A DNA stretch of 64,000 bases from Cherax quadricarinatus. Its lineage: Eukaryota; Arthropoda; Malacostraca; Decapoda; Parastacidae. The first letter of the stretch is position 1. The number at the start of each line of letters is the position of its first letter. Under the pieces are notes generated by a model that saw only the letters and a program-made list of their open reading frames with translations, was not told the origin of the DNA and made no database searches. A program made the position numbers and the translations under genes. Shown here piece after piece: positions 53,201-63,249 of the stretch. The DNA lies in contig NW_027196402.1 of NCBI RefSeq assembly GCF_038502225.1, positions 28,983 to 92,982 of the forward strand, in the 5' to 3' direction.

Positions 53201-55165
53201 CACTGGTAGTGAGAACAACCTTACCATTATCATGAACAATGTCAATGGCAGTGAGAACAACCTTACCATTATCATGAACAATGTCACTGGTAGTGAGAAC
53301 ATCCTTACCGTCATCATGAACAATGTCACTGGTAGAGGGAACAGATGTACCATTAATATGAACAATGTCACTGGTAGTGAGAACAACCTTAACGTTATCA
53401 TGAACAATGTCACTGGTAGTGAGAACAACCTTACCATTATCATGAACAATGTCACTGGTAGTGAGAACAACCTTACCATTATTGTGAACAATGTCACTGT
53501 TAGTGAGAACAACCTTACCATTATCATGAACAATGTCACTGGTAGTGAGAACAACTTTACCATCACCATGAACAATGTCACTGGTAGTGAGAACAATCGT
53601 ATCATTATTATGAACAATGTCACTGGTGGTGAGAACAACCTTGCCATTATCATGAACAATATCACTGGTAGAGGGAACAGATGTACCATTATTATGAACA
53701 ATGTCACTGGTAGTGAGAACAACCTTATAATTATTATGAACAATGTCACTGGTAGTGAAAACAACCTGACCATTATCATGAACAATGTCACTGGTAGTGT
53801 GAACAACCTTACCATTATCATGAACAATGTTACTGGTAGTGAGAACAACCTGACCATTATCATGAACAATGTCACTGGTAGTGAGAACAACTTTGCCATC
53901 ATCATGAACAATGTCACTGGTAGTGAGAACAACCTTGCCATCATCATGAACAATGTCACTGGTAGTGAGAACAACCTTACCATTATCATGAACAATGTCA
54001 CTGGTAGTGAGAACAGCCTTACCATTATCATGAACAATGTCACTGGTAATGAGAACAACCTTACTATTATCATGAACAATGTCACTGGTAGTGAGAACAA
54101 CCTTACCATCATCATGAACAATGTCACTGGTAGTGAGAACACTCTTACCATTATCATGAACAATGTCATTGGTAGTGAGAACAACCTTTCTATTATCATG
54201 AACAATGTCACTGGTAGTGAGAACAACCTTTCTATTATCATGAACAATGTCATTGGTAGTGAGAACAACCTTACCATTATCATGAACAATGTCACTGGTA
54301 GTGAGAACAACCTTTCTATTATCATGAACAATGTCATTGGTAGTGAGAACAACCTTACCATTATCATGAACAATGTCACTGGTAGTGAGAACAACCTTAC
54401 CATTATCATGAACAATGTCACTGGTAGTGAGAACAACCTTTCTATCATCATGAACAATGTCACTGGTAGTGAGAACAACCTTTTCATTATCTTGAACAAT
54501 GTCACTGGTAGTGAGAACAACCTTACCATTATCATGAACAATGTCACTGGTAGTGAGAACAACCTTTCCATTATCAAGAACAATGTCACTGGTAGTGAGA
54601 ACAACCTTACCATTATCATGAACAATGTCACTGGTAGTGAGAACAACCTTACCATTATCATGAACAATGTCACTGGTAGTGAGAACAACCTTACCATTAT
54701 CATGAACAATGTCACTGGTAGTGAGAACAACCTTACCATTATCATGAACAATGTCACTGGTAGTGAGAACAACCTTACCATTATCATGAACAATGTCACT
54801 GGTAGTGAGAACAACCTTACCATTATCATGAACAATGTCACTGGTAGTAAGAACAACCTTACCATTATCATGAACAATGTCACTGGTAGTGAGAACAACC
54901 TTGCCATCATCATGAACGATGTCACTGGTAGTGAGAACAACCTTTCTATTATCATGAACAATGTCACTGGTAGTGAGAACAACCTTACCATTATCATGAA
55001 CAGTGTCACTGGTAGTGAGAACAACCTTACCATTATCATGAACAATGTCACTGGTTGTGAGAACAACCTTTCTATTATCATGAACAATGTCACTGGTTGT
55101 GAGAACAACCTTTCCATTATCATGAACAATGTCACTGGTAGTGAGAACAACCTTAATATTAGTAG
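50244..55165. repeat. 42-bp satellite array, ~117 units
   Basis: The unit contains AACAATGTCACTGGTAGTGA, GAACAACCTT and ACCATTATCATG, 42 bp in all. Because 42 is a multiple of three, several frames stay open for the whole array. The plus-strand frame (50250-55475) repeats the 14-residue word NNVTGSENNLTIIM, with N-glycosylation-type NVT and NLT sites in each unit. Two minus-strand frames repeat DNGKVVLTTSDIVH and MVRLFSLPVTLFMI. Marker variants recur 1764 or 1806 bp apart (42 or 43 units), so part of the array was duplicated as a block. There is no signal peptide or other domain. I do not call a gene but record the open frames. Confidence 0.9.
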
Positions 55166-55400
55166 TGAAGATTTCTTCTGTACGCCGCAAGATGGCCGCC
55201 GTGCGCACGGTCTCCCCACCCCACCAAAATCAGCCTGCATTCCGGTCACTCCTTGCGCCGACCCACGCCCTCCGGCGCCGCGCCCGCGCGCCCGCGTCTG
55301 TACATGCGCCCCTGCCCGCACCCGTGCCCGCGCCCGTCCTGCACCTACTGCACCTTCTGCAGCGTCGTCTGCATCGACCCCGCTCCCCGAACTTTTTCTG
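55166..55400. other. GC-rich, CpG-dense patch
   Basis: 55180-55390 is strikingly GC-rich (GCGCCGCGCCCGCGCGCCCG) within AT-rich surroundings. It contains CGCAAGATGGCCGCC at 55186-55200, a YY1-like word that is also a strong translation-start context. Readings across it in both directions join the satellite array. It could be a promoter or a first-exon remnant, but nothing confirms this. Confidence 0.5.
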
Positions 55401-56220
55401 ATTTTTCTCGAATTTTTTTTAATTTATTTTTCTTGTGCTCCCCATGTCCTTGGATCAACTTTTTCTCGATATTGATAATACAAATATTTGACCTACCCTC
55501 CATCCCCCCCCATACCTCCTACCACCCACTTCCAAATCCTATACCCTCTAAATCCAATATTCCTGCTCCCTCTCCTTAGATCAAGATCGCCCTCCACTTA
55601 CTCAAATCAAGACCTCCCTCTCCATTTCTCCCCAAAATTTCCATTTTCTTGTAGTCTCCTCCTCCTCGGATCAAGACCTCTCTCTCTCTCACCCACTCCT
55701 CCCACTTCCACTCCATCCCAAAATCCCTGCTTCACCTCCTCGGATCAAGATCACCCTCCTTCGATTAACTTTTTCTCAATACCAATAATACAAAGATATG
55801 AGCTACTCTCCACTTCTTTGGATCAAGATTTAACCCCTCTTTCCTCAAAATTTAGATTTTTTCAATAATACAAAGTAAAAGATGACCTTACCCTTCACTA
55901 CCTTGGATCAAGAACACCCTCCCCCACACTATCACCCTCTATGCCCAAATATTCCTGCTCTAGCTCCTATGATCAAGATTTATCCTCCATCTCCCTCCCT
56001 ACACCTCCCACCACCCACTTCCATCTACCATACCCTCTAAGCCCAAATATTCCTGCTCCATCTCCTTGAATCAAGACCTCCTTCTCCCTCACACCACCCT
56101 CTAAACCCAATATTCCTGCTCCACATCCTTGGATTAACTTTTCTCTATATCAATAATACAAAGATTTTAACTATTCTCCACTTCCTTGGATCCTTTTCTT
56201 GGGTCTATGCAGGTCTAAAC
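55401..56220. repeat. degenerate C/T-rich repeats with TTGGATCAAGA words
   Basis: TCCTTGGATCAAGA-type words recur about every 60-120 bp, with AACTTTTTCTC...CAATAATACAAAGAT blocks three times (55457, 55768, 56140) and ATATTCCTGCTCC several times. The complement of the core word (TCTTGATCCAAGG) appears in the TTAGG-rich region at 5.8-6.0 kb. Confidence 0.6.
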
Positions 56221-56733
56221 AAGTAACTTCCTTTCAAAGGAACTAACATGCATGAGGTCACCCCACCTGTGTTTACTCAGCAGTCAGTGACGTCACATGA
56301 TAACCTCACACACACACAAGCCAACAGGCTGAATCAAGTCCACCAAACTGGGTCACTCTGTGTCCCCTTATTAACTTAAATGCTGGATCTCTCTGTGTCC
56401 TCTTATTAACTTAAAATGCATAATCACTCTTTAACTTAAAATGAACTAAGTTAATTTTCTTCTTGTTAACTTAAATGAAGTAATCATAAGATATCACTAA
56501 TATTTTCCATTTTAAAGTAATACATTTTCTTCATTACATGAATTCTCACTAATACACATTTTCACTCTTAATTAACCCAGGATAACCAAAATAATTCCTC
56601 ATTTTCGTTAATACCCACAATCCAAAATTTTTTACATAATATAATCTGCACAAATATGCCAACAGGCAAGGACTGCCCAGTGCGTCCTAACTGATTGACT
56701 GACCTCAGATAATAAAACTCAGGTCAAACCCAC
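56221..56733. other. no gene seen
   Basis: A weak repeat CTGTGTCC...CTTATTAACTTAAA occurs twice near 56360-56420. The last five bases (CCCAC) are the target duplication of the following LTR. Confidence 0.5.
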
Positions 56734-57626
56734 TGTGAGGGAAAATTTCAAGTTAGGAGTAGTGAGGGAGTATACAGTAACAATAGTTTCATTGCCGGCT
56801 ACTTGTTAAGGTAGGGTAAGTCCAGCTCCCGCTATTCCCCCCCCCCTTTTTCCCCCTCCCGGAAAGTGATAGTTTGCTTGCCGGCTGCTTGTTAAGGTAG
56901 AGTCAGTCTTGCTCAGGCTATCCCTTCCCCTCCCTCTCCCACCCCCCCCGAAAGGTGACGTGTGGGGCTCCAGTCAAACAGTAAATCACTCGACTCACAG
57001 CTCCCAGCACTACTGTAAGTACACGCCTGATCATATTTTAGTGGACTTATTGGTTGAAAGCTTCACTTTTGACCAATAATTAACTTGGTCCTTTCAGTCT
57101 TGATCGGTTAAATGTTTTAATAATCACCACATCTTTTAGGTATTGTACTTATCATGGAGAGTGATTTCTTAAGCTGTGGGTAACCTGTCTCTCTTTACAG
57201 CTTGGAATGAAAGAATGGGTCACCAGCCAACCAACGAGTAGAATAGAAGGAGACGGACTAACGTCCTGAGACGTCCCATGTTTAATCTACTTACCTGTTA
57301 TGTAAGCCAATGCAGGACCTAACCCCTCATCATAGCAGTGGTAACGAACCTGTTTCCTGTCATCTGAAGTAATTATTCACAGCTATACTCTGTGAAGAAC
57401 GAGCCGGTGGTGGTCACCAACACCTGCTTCCCCCCCCCCCCCCTCACATCAGCAATGGCTACGATTTCAACAACAAGCAGTGTTATTGTTTTACATTTTC
57501 CGTTTCTAAATAATAAAGTGTTTATCATTGTCTGTTATTTCTTTTTCTATTCATTAATTTTCCTGAGGAGGAGCCAGCCTTGGTAATACTGACTGAAGTT
57601 GTTACAAGGTTGAGTAAGCCTTCACA
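56734..57626 (+). mobile_element. solo LTR, 893 bp
   Basis: It runs from TGTGAGGGAAAA to AAGCCTTCACA and is flanked by CCCAC at 56729-56733 and 57627-57631. AATAAAG near 57510 may be its poly(A) signal. The same LTR family ends the minus-strand element at 59484-63156, whose RNase H lies at 63250. There is no coding sequence inside. Confidence 0.85.
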
Positions 57627-57860
57627 CCCACCAAGTAACTCTTCTCTCTCTACCTCAACACCAACACTCAATTCTACCATAGAGATAATTTAAGCCTTGA
57701 TATGCTTACTCAGTCCATTCTTTTAAAATATATTCACACAATACCTTTAATTTCAGTAAAATCCCAATATTGCATTAAAATTTAATACAGTTCTCTTCAC
57801 ACCCCCTTCTCCATCTTACCTGTATTTCTTCACATAAACCCACCACCCATCTCCCACCAG
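57627..57860. other. no gene seen
   Basis: Short unplaced C/T-rich sequence between the solo LTR and the CR1-type ORF1. Confidence 0.5.
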
Positions 57861-57881
57861 TATGCTGAGGTCAGTGGTCAT

Positions 57882-58890
57882 GTGTGGCCATACCTGCCCA
57901 AACTCTTGGGAGTTAGCGTGGGCTGTTACGAAGCACCATGGCTTGTTGTAGTTAGTGTTTTAGAATCTCAGGTTCAAGTGTTGAAGAAGGAGATTCTACT
58001 TCTTCAGCAGGAAAATAGGAGGCTTAAGCTTTGTGTACAAGAGTTTGGGAGTGAGTGTGAGAAGGATTTTGACGGTAAAGAGGAAATGGTCACCAGCAGT
58101 GATAGTGCCAGCCACTTTAAGTGGCAAGTGGTTCACAGCTCAGTAAGAAGGAAGATGAGGAGAGTTCATAGAGAAGATGTGAAGGTAGGAAATCGATTCT
58201 CTTGTTCTCCAAGGCGAGTGTACTTCAGTGGTTAGTGAGGTTGAAGGTACCACTGATTCCCCTGCTAATCAAGGTAATAATATTTTAATAGTAGGTGATT
58301 CTCAGGTAAGATATATGGATCGTGCATTTTGTAACAGTCAGAAAGGTCAGACAGAGAGTGTGCCTTCCTGGAGCTGGTGTTGGTAACATAGTCAGCATGT
58401 TGGATAATATTATGGCATGTAAAGGGAACAAGCCAATTATCTGTCTTAGTGCTGGGAGTAATGACATTGGGAAAGGCAGGAGAGAGGAGCTGCTGGATAA
58501 GTACAGGTCAGCCATAGAAGTAGTTAAGTCAAAGGAAGGAATCCCTGTCATATGTAGCACCTTGCCTAGAAAGGGAGTGGGCAATGAATGGATGTCTAGG
58601 GCAATTAGTTTAAATTGCTGGCTAGACAGGTACTGCAAGGAACTTGCAATCCCATTCATTGATAACTCGGACCTATTCTTTGGCAAACGTGATATGTATG
58701 CAAGGGATGGGTTTCATCTCTCTAGGGATGGAGTGGTTGTATTAGCCAATTCGATTGCGAGGGTAATTGATGACTTGTCTAGGAATTTAAACTGATAGAT
58801 TATAGAGGTATGGGTGTTTGTGGGAAACAATCAGGCTGCAGTATTAGGGTTAAAAACAGCAGTTATTACAGGAAAACCTCAGGGATATGT
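57882..58890 (+). pseudogene. CR1-like LINE ORF1 with coiled coil and esterase domain
   Basis: The first frame (57882-58235) contains a coiled coil, ESQVQVLKKEILLLQQENRR. A second frame from 58270 reads NILIVGDSQVRYMDRAFCN, where GDS is the nucleophile block of SGNH hydrolases. A third (58322-58795) continues VCLPGAGVGNIVSMLDN, then ICLSAGSNDIGKGR with the GxND block, and DGFHLSRDGVVVLANSI with the catalytic Asp-x-x-His (58706-58717). All three catalytic blocks are therefore present, but at least two frameshifts separate them. The start of an ORF2-like reading follows at 58810 and is cut off by the retroelement tail at 58905. Esterase ORF1s are known in CR1-like LINEs, where their role is unclear. 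Confidence 0.75.
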
Positions 58891-58904
58891 TTAAAAGACA
58901 ATTC

Positions 58905-59420
58905 ATTCATTCATTCATTAAAGATTTGCCGGTACTTCCGGCCCGGGTCTTCTCCAGATGGTGACCCGGCGGTGGCCTCCTGGGCGGGGGTGTCATTCGT
59001 CTTCTTCATTCTTCTATTTTCTCTCTTGGGCCCTCCGGTTGGAGGGTAACTTCTTCTTCTATCTTGCATTGACTCCCCCAGTGGGGGGTGTCTTCTAGCT
59101 TGGGATCTTCAGTGTCACAGTTGGGCAGAGGCAGAAAACAGGGTCCCATTGGAGCCACACCCCAGCTTTAGCAGACAGCAAAGTGCTGGGGAAACTTGAC
59201 TTGATGGTAGTGCTAGAGGGGGGCACCCTCTTCATTCGGAGGTGTCAGCCTGTTCCTCAGTGTGTCGTGGTCGAGTCCAGCCCTGCGGAGGGTGGAGTAG
59301 ATACGTTTGGCCAGTACTTCCACTTTGGGTGAAAGAATGTCGTCGATGATGTCTTGATCACATTCTTGAGTTTGCATTTGGTTCATCTTCTGGTTGGTTG
59401 TGTAGTATCCACCACTCTAG
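58905..59420 (-). mobile_element. unclassified retroelement 3' end with ATTC tail
   Basis: On the minus strand it ends in a CCGGGTC/GACCCGG hairpin (58943-58969) and an (AATG)n tail at 58902-58918. The last ~55 bp resemble the 3' end of the SINE-like retroposon at 42087. A 57-codon reading (59386-59213) lies upstream. The shared structured tail suggests a LINE/SINE pair, but no polymerase is visible in this fragment. Confidence 0.5.
59213..59386 (-). CDS. unidentified 57-residue reading
   Basis: The reading MNQMQTQECDQDIIDDILSP, KVEVLAKRIYSTLRRAGLDH, DTLRNRLTPPNEEGAPL is predicted largely helical and looks protein-like: charged, no low complexity. It is followed by a stop and ~290 bp of apparent 3' UTR of the retroelement. 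The frame is open a little upstream of the Met, to about 59425. I do not recognise it. It could be the C terminus of a LINE ORF or of a gag-like protein. Confidence 0.35.
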   Translation of the reverse strand: MNQMQTQECDQDIIDDILSPKVEVLAKRIYSTLRRAGLDHDTLRNRLTPPNEEGAPL

Positions 59421-59702
59421 ACCTTGGCTTCTTGTTGCAGAGGGGGAATGGTAGTGTCCTGGGAAGTTGCAGCCCTTGGTTCTTGTGAAGGCTTACTGAG
59501 CCCTGTAACAACTTCAGACAGTATTACCAAGGCTGGCTCCTCCTCAGGAAAATTAATGAATAGAAAAAGAACAAAAACTGACAAACATAAACACTTTATT
59601 ATTTAGAAAATATAAAATATAAAACACTTAAATATGAAATACTGATCCTACCTTAAAGAAAATGAAAAATGAAAAATATAAATGATATCTGAATTCAACG
59701 CT

Positions 59703-59731
59703 AATATATATATATATATATTATTTTATAT

Positions 59732-59769
<38 letters not shown>

Positions 59770-59814
59770 TATATTATATATATTATATATATATATATTA
59801 TATATATATTATTT
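59703..59814. repeat. TA-rich microsatellite
   Basis: TA runs with TTATATT interruptions at the 3' side of the RTE-like LINE. Confidence 0.9.
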
Positions 59815-62300
59815 TTTATTATCACACTGGCCGATTCCCACCAAGGCAGGGTGGCCCGAAAAAGAAAAACTTTCACCATCATTCACTCCATCACTGTCTT
59901 GCCGGATGGGTGCTTTACACTACAGTTTTTAAACTGCAACATTAACACCCCTCCTTCAGAGTGCAGGCACTGTACTTCCCATCTCCAGGACTCAAGTCCG
60001 GCCTGCCGGTTTCCCTGAATCCCTTCATAAATGTTACTTTGCTCACACTCCAACAGCACGTCAAGTATTAAAAACCATTTGTCTCCATTCACTCCTATCA
60101 AACACGCTCACGCATGCCTGCTGGAAGTCCAAGCCCCTCGCACACAAAACCTCCTTTACCCCCTCCCTCCAACCCTTCCTAGGCCGACCCCTACCCCGCC
60201 TTCCTTCCACTACAGACTGATACACTCTTGAAGTCATTCTGTTTCGCTCCATTCTCTCTACATGTCCGAACCACCTCAACAACCCTTCCTCAGCCCTCTG
60301 GACAACAGTTTTGGTAATCCCGCACCTCCTCCTAACTTCCAAACTACGAATTCTCTGCATTATATTCACACCACACATAGCCCTCAGACATGACATCTCC
60401 ACTGCCTCCAGCCTTCTCCTCGCTGCAACATTCATCACCCACGCTTCACACCCATATAAGAGCGTTGGTAAAACTATACTCTCATACATTCCCCTCTTTG
60501 CCTCCAAGGACAAAGTTCTTTGTCTCCACAGACTCCTAATTGCACCACTCACTCTTTTTCCCTCATCAATTCTATGATTCACCTCATCTTTCATAGACCC
60601 ATCCGCTGACACGTCCACTCCCAAATATCTGAATACGTTCACCTCCTCCATACTCTCTCCCTCCAATCTGATATTCAATCTTTCATCACCTAATCTTTTT
60701 GTTATCCTCATAACCTTACTCTTTCCTGTATTCACCTTTAATTTTCTTCTTTTGCACACCCTACCAAATTCATCCACCAATCTCTGCAACTTCTCTTCAG
60801 AATCTCCCAAGAGCACAGTGTCATCAGCAAAGAGCAGCTGTGACAACTCCCATTTTGTGTGTGATTCTTTATCTTTTAACTCCACGCCTCTTGCCAAGAC
60901 CCTCGCATTTACTTCTCTTACAACCCCATCTATAAATATATTAAACAACCACGGTGACATCATACATCCTTGTCTAAGGCCTACCTTTACTGGGAAAAAA
61001 TTTCCCTCTTTCCTACATACTCTAACTTGAGCCTCACTATCCTCGTAAAAACTCTTCACTGCTTTCAGTAACCTACCTCCTACACCATACACTTGCAACA
61101 TCTGCCACATTGCCCCCCTATCCACCCTGTCATACGCCTTTTCCAAATCCATAAATGCCACAAAGACCTCTTTAGCCTTATCTAAATACTGTTCACTTAT
61201 ATGTTTCACTGTAAACACCTGGTCCACACACCCCCTACTTTTCCTAAAGCCTCCTTGTTCATCTGCTATCCTATTCTCCGTCTTACTCTTAATTCTTTCA
61301 ATTATAACTCTACCATACACCTTACCAGGTGCACTCAACAGACTTATCCCCCTATAATTTTTGCACTCTCTTTTATCCCCTTTGCCTTTATACAAAGGAA
61401 CTATGCATGCTCTCTGCCAATCCCTAGGTACCTTACCCTCTTCCATACATTTATTAAATAATTGCACCAACCACTCCAAAACTATATCCCCACCTGCTTT
61501 TAACATTTCTATCTTTATCCCATCAATCCCGGCTGCCTTACCCCCTTTCATTTTACCTACTGCCTCACGAACTTCCCCCACACTCACAACTGGCTCTTCC
61601 TCACTCCTACAAGATGTTATTCCTCCTTGCCCTATACACGAAATCACAGCTTCCCTATCTTCATCAACATTTAACAATTCCTCAAAATATTCCCTCCATC
61701 TTCCCAATACCTCTAACTCTCCATTTAATAACTCTCCTCTCCTATTTTTAACTGACAAATCCATTTGTTCTCTAGGCTTTCTTAACTTGTTAATCTCACT
61801 CCAAAACTTTTTCTTATTTTCAACAAAATTTGTTGATAACATCTCACCCACTCTCTCATTTGCTCTCTTTTTACATTGCTTCACCACTCTCTTAACTTCT
61901 CTCTTTTTCTCCATATACTCTTCCCTCCTTGCATCACTTCTACTTTGTAAAAACTTCTCATATGCTAACTTTTTCTCCCTTACTACTCTCTTTACATCAT
62001 CATTCCACCAATCGCTCCTCTTCCCTCCTGCACCCACTTTCCTGTAACCACAAACTTCTGCTGAACACTCTAACACTACATTTTTAAACCTACCCCATAC
62101 CTCTTCGACCCCATTGCCTATGCTCTCATAAGCCCATCTATCCTCCATTAGCTGTTTATATCTTACCCTAACTGCCTTCTCTTTTAGTTTATAAACCTTC
62201 ACCTCTCTTCCCTGATGCTTCTATTCTCCTTGTATCCCATCTACCTTTTACTCTCAGTGTAGCTACAACTAGAAAGTGATCTGATATATCTGTGGCCCCT
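59815..62300 (-). mobile_element. RTE-like LINE, 5'-truncated but long
   Basis: From the last residues of the endonuclease (62300-62205) through a complete reverse transcriptase to a 3' UTR matching the copy at 41.05 kb. The 5' end is cut off against a TA microsatellite, and most of the endonuclease is absent. The long intact polymerase frame suggests a recent insertion. Confidence 0.85.
60061..62202 (-). CDS. RTE-like reverse transcriptase, ~713 codons
   Basis: The most intact coding region in the window. The linker is Lys/Arg-rich (SDWWNDDVKRVVREKKLAYE). RT motifs are GKAAGIDGIKIEMLKAGGDI, VPRDWQRACIVPLYKGKGDK, CKNYRGISLLSAPGKVYGRV, VFVAFMDLEKAYDRVDRGAM (first Asp), GLRQGCMMSPWLFNIFIDGV and SQLLFADDTVLLGDS (FADD at the active site). 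The C terminus reads RWFGHVERMERNRMTSRVYQ, GRRGRGRPRKGWREG and ends WRQMVFNT. It is joined upstream by a one-base shift to ATDISDHFLVVATLRVKGRW (62300-62205), the endonuclease end with its SDH motif. The apparent first codon at 62202 is GTG, and the true start lay in the lost 5' part. It has no own promoter here and no functional endonuclease. Confidence 0.85.
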   Translation of the reverse strand: MKVYKLKEKAVRVRYKQLMEDRWAYESIGNGVEEVWGRFKNVVLECSAEVCGYRKVGAGGKRSDWWNDDVKRVVREKKLAYEKFLQSRSDARREEYMEKKREVKRVVKQCKKRANERVGEMLSTNFVENKKKFWSEINKLRKPREQMDLSVKNRRGELLNGELEVLGRWREYFEELLNVDEDREAVISCIGQGGITSCRSEEEPVVSVGEVREAVGKMKGGKAAGIDGIKIEMLKAGGDIVLEWLVQLFNKCMEEGKVPRDWQRACIVPLYKGKGDKRECKNYRGISLLSAPGKVYGRVIIERIKSKTENRIADEQGGFRKSRGCVDQVFTVKHISEQYLDKAKEVFVAFMDLEKAYDRVDRGAMWQMLQVYGVGGRLLKAVKSFYEDSEAQVRVCRKEGNFFPVKVGLRQGCMMSPWLFNIFIDGVVREVNARVLARGVELKDKESHTKWELSQLLFADDTVLLGDSEEKLQRLVDEFGRVCKRRKLKVNTGKSKVMRITKRLGDERLNIRLEGESMEEVNVFRYLGVDVSADGSMKDEVNHRIDEGKRVSGAIRSLWRQRTLSLEAKRGMYESIVLPTLLYGCEAWVMNVAARRRLEAVEMSCLRAMCGVNIMQRIRSLEVRRRCGITKTVVQRAEEGLLRWFGHVERMERNRMTSRVYQSVVEGRRGRGRPRKGWREGVKEVLCARGLDFQQACVSVFDRSEWRQMVFNT

Positions 62301-62305
<5 letters not shown>

Positions 62306-62383
<78 letters not shown>
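62306..62383. repeat. TA microsatellite
   Basis: About 39 TA units between the truncated LINE 5' end and the LTR. Confidence 0.95.
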
Positions 62384-62386
<3 letters not shown>

Positions 62387-63249
62387 TTGGGTGTCTGGTG
62401 TTGGTGACACTGCGTGTTGTTGAAATCGTAGCCGTTGCTGATGATGGGGGGGGGGGGGTCGCAGGTGTTGGTGACAACCCACTGGCTTGTTCTTCACAGA
62501 TTTTATAGCCGTCAATAATCCGTCCAGATGAGAGGACAGCAGGTTTTCTCCACTGCAATGATGAGGGGTTATATCCTGATACTTGCATACACAAACAGCT
62601 AACTGGATCAGAATTTTGGACGTCTCAGAACGTTAGTCCGTCTCCTTCAATTCTACTCGTTGATTAGCAGGTGACCATCTCTGTCCTTTCAAACTGTAAA
62701 GAGAGACAGATTACCCACTGCTTAAGAAATCACACTCCATGATAAGTACAATACCTAAAAGATGTGATTATTAAAACATTTTAACCTATCAAGACTGAAA
62801 GGACTAAGTTAATTATTGGTCAAAAGTGAAGCCTTCAACCAATAAGTCCACTAAAATATGATCAGGCATGTACTTACAGTAGTGTTGGGAGCTGTGAGTC
62901 GAGTGATTTACTGTTTGACCGGAGCCCCACACGTCACCTTTCCGGGGGGGGGGAAAGAGGGAGGGGAAGGGATAGCGGGAGCTAGACTGACGCTACCTTA
63001 ACAAGCAGCCAGCAATCAAACTATCACTTTTGGGGAGGGGGAAAAGGGAAGAATAGCGGGAGCTGGATTTACCCTACCTTAACAAGTAGCCAGCAATGAA
63101 ACTATTGTTACTATATACTCCCTCGCTACTCCTATCAATTGAACTTTTCCCTCACACTCCCCCATACAAAGACTTATAGTCAAGGAATATAAGACAATAG
63201 GCGAGGAAAAAGTTCTAACATGTGGAAGTCGCATAAGGCAACAAATCTT

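Larger units (their letters stand above)
59484..63156 (-). mobile_element. 3' LTR of minus-strand gypsy-type element, split by a LINE
   Basis: On the minus strand it starts TGTGAGGGAAAA at 63156 and ends AAGCCTTCACA at 59484, as in the solo LTR at 56734-57626, to which most of it aligns. GGGGGAG just before 63156 is a short polypurine tract. A TA-rich microsatellite and an RTE-like LINE (59703-62383) interrupt it, and the LTR resumes at about 59640. The LTR proper is ~0.95 kb. The flank after the end is AGAAC; its partner lies outside the window. Confidence 0.8.

Noticed and set aside
50231..55321. Minus-strand readings of 1674 and 1696 codons across the 42-bp array.
   Set aside because: A period divisible by three keeps several frames open at once. 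No frame shows a signal peptide, a domain outside the repeat, or reduced amino-acid change. Kept only as an observation.
59883..60101. A 72-codon reading conserved between the LINE copies at 41128-41346 and 59883-60101.
   Set aside because: It lies in the shared 3' UTR and the end of the polymerase frame of two recent copies of one family. Similarity follows from common descent, and the codons overlap the true frame.
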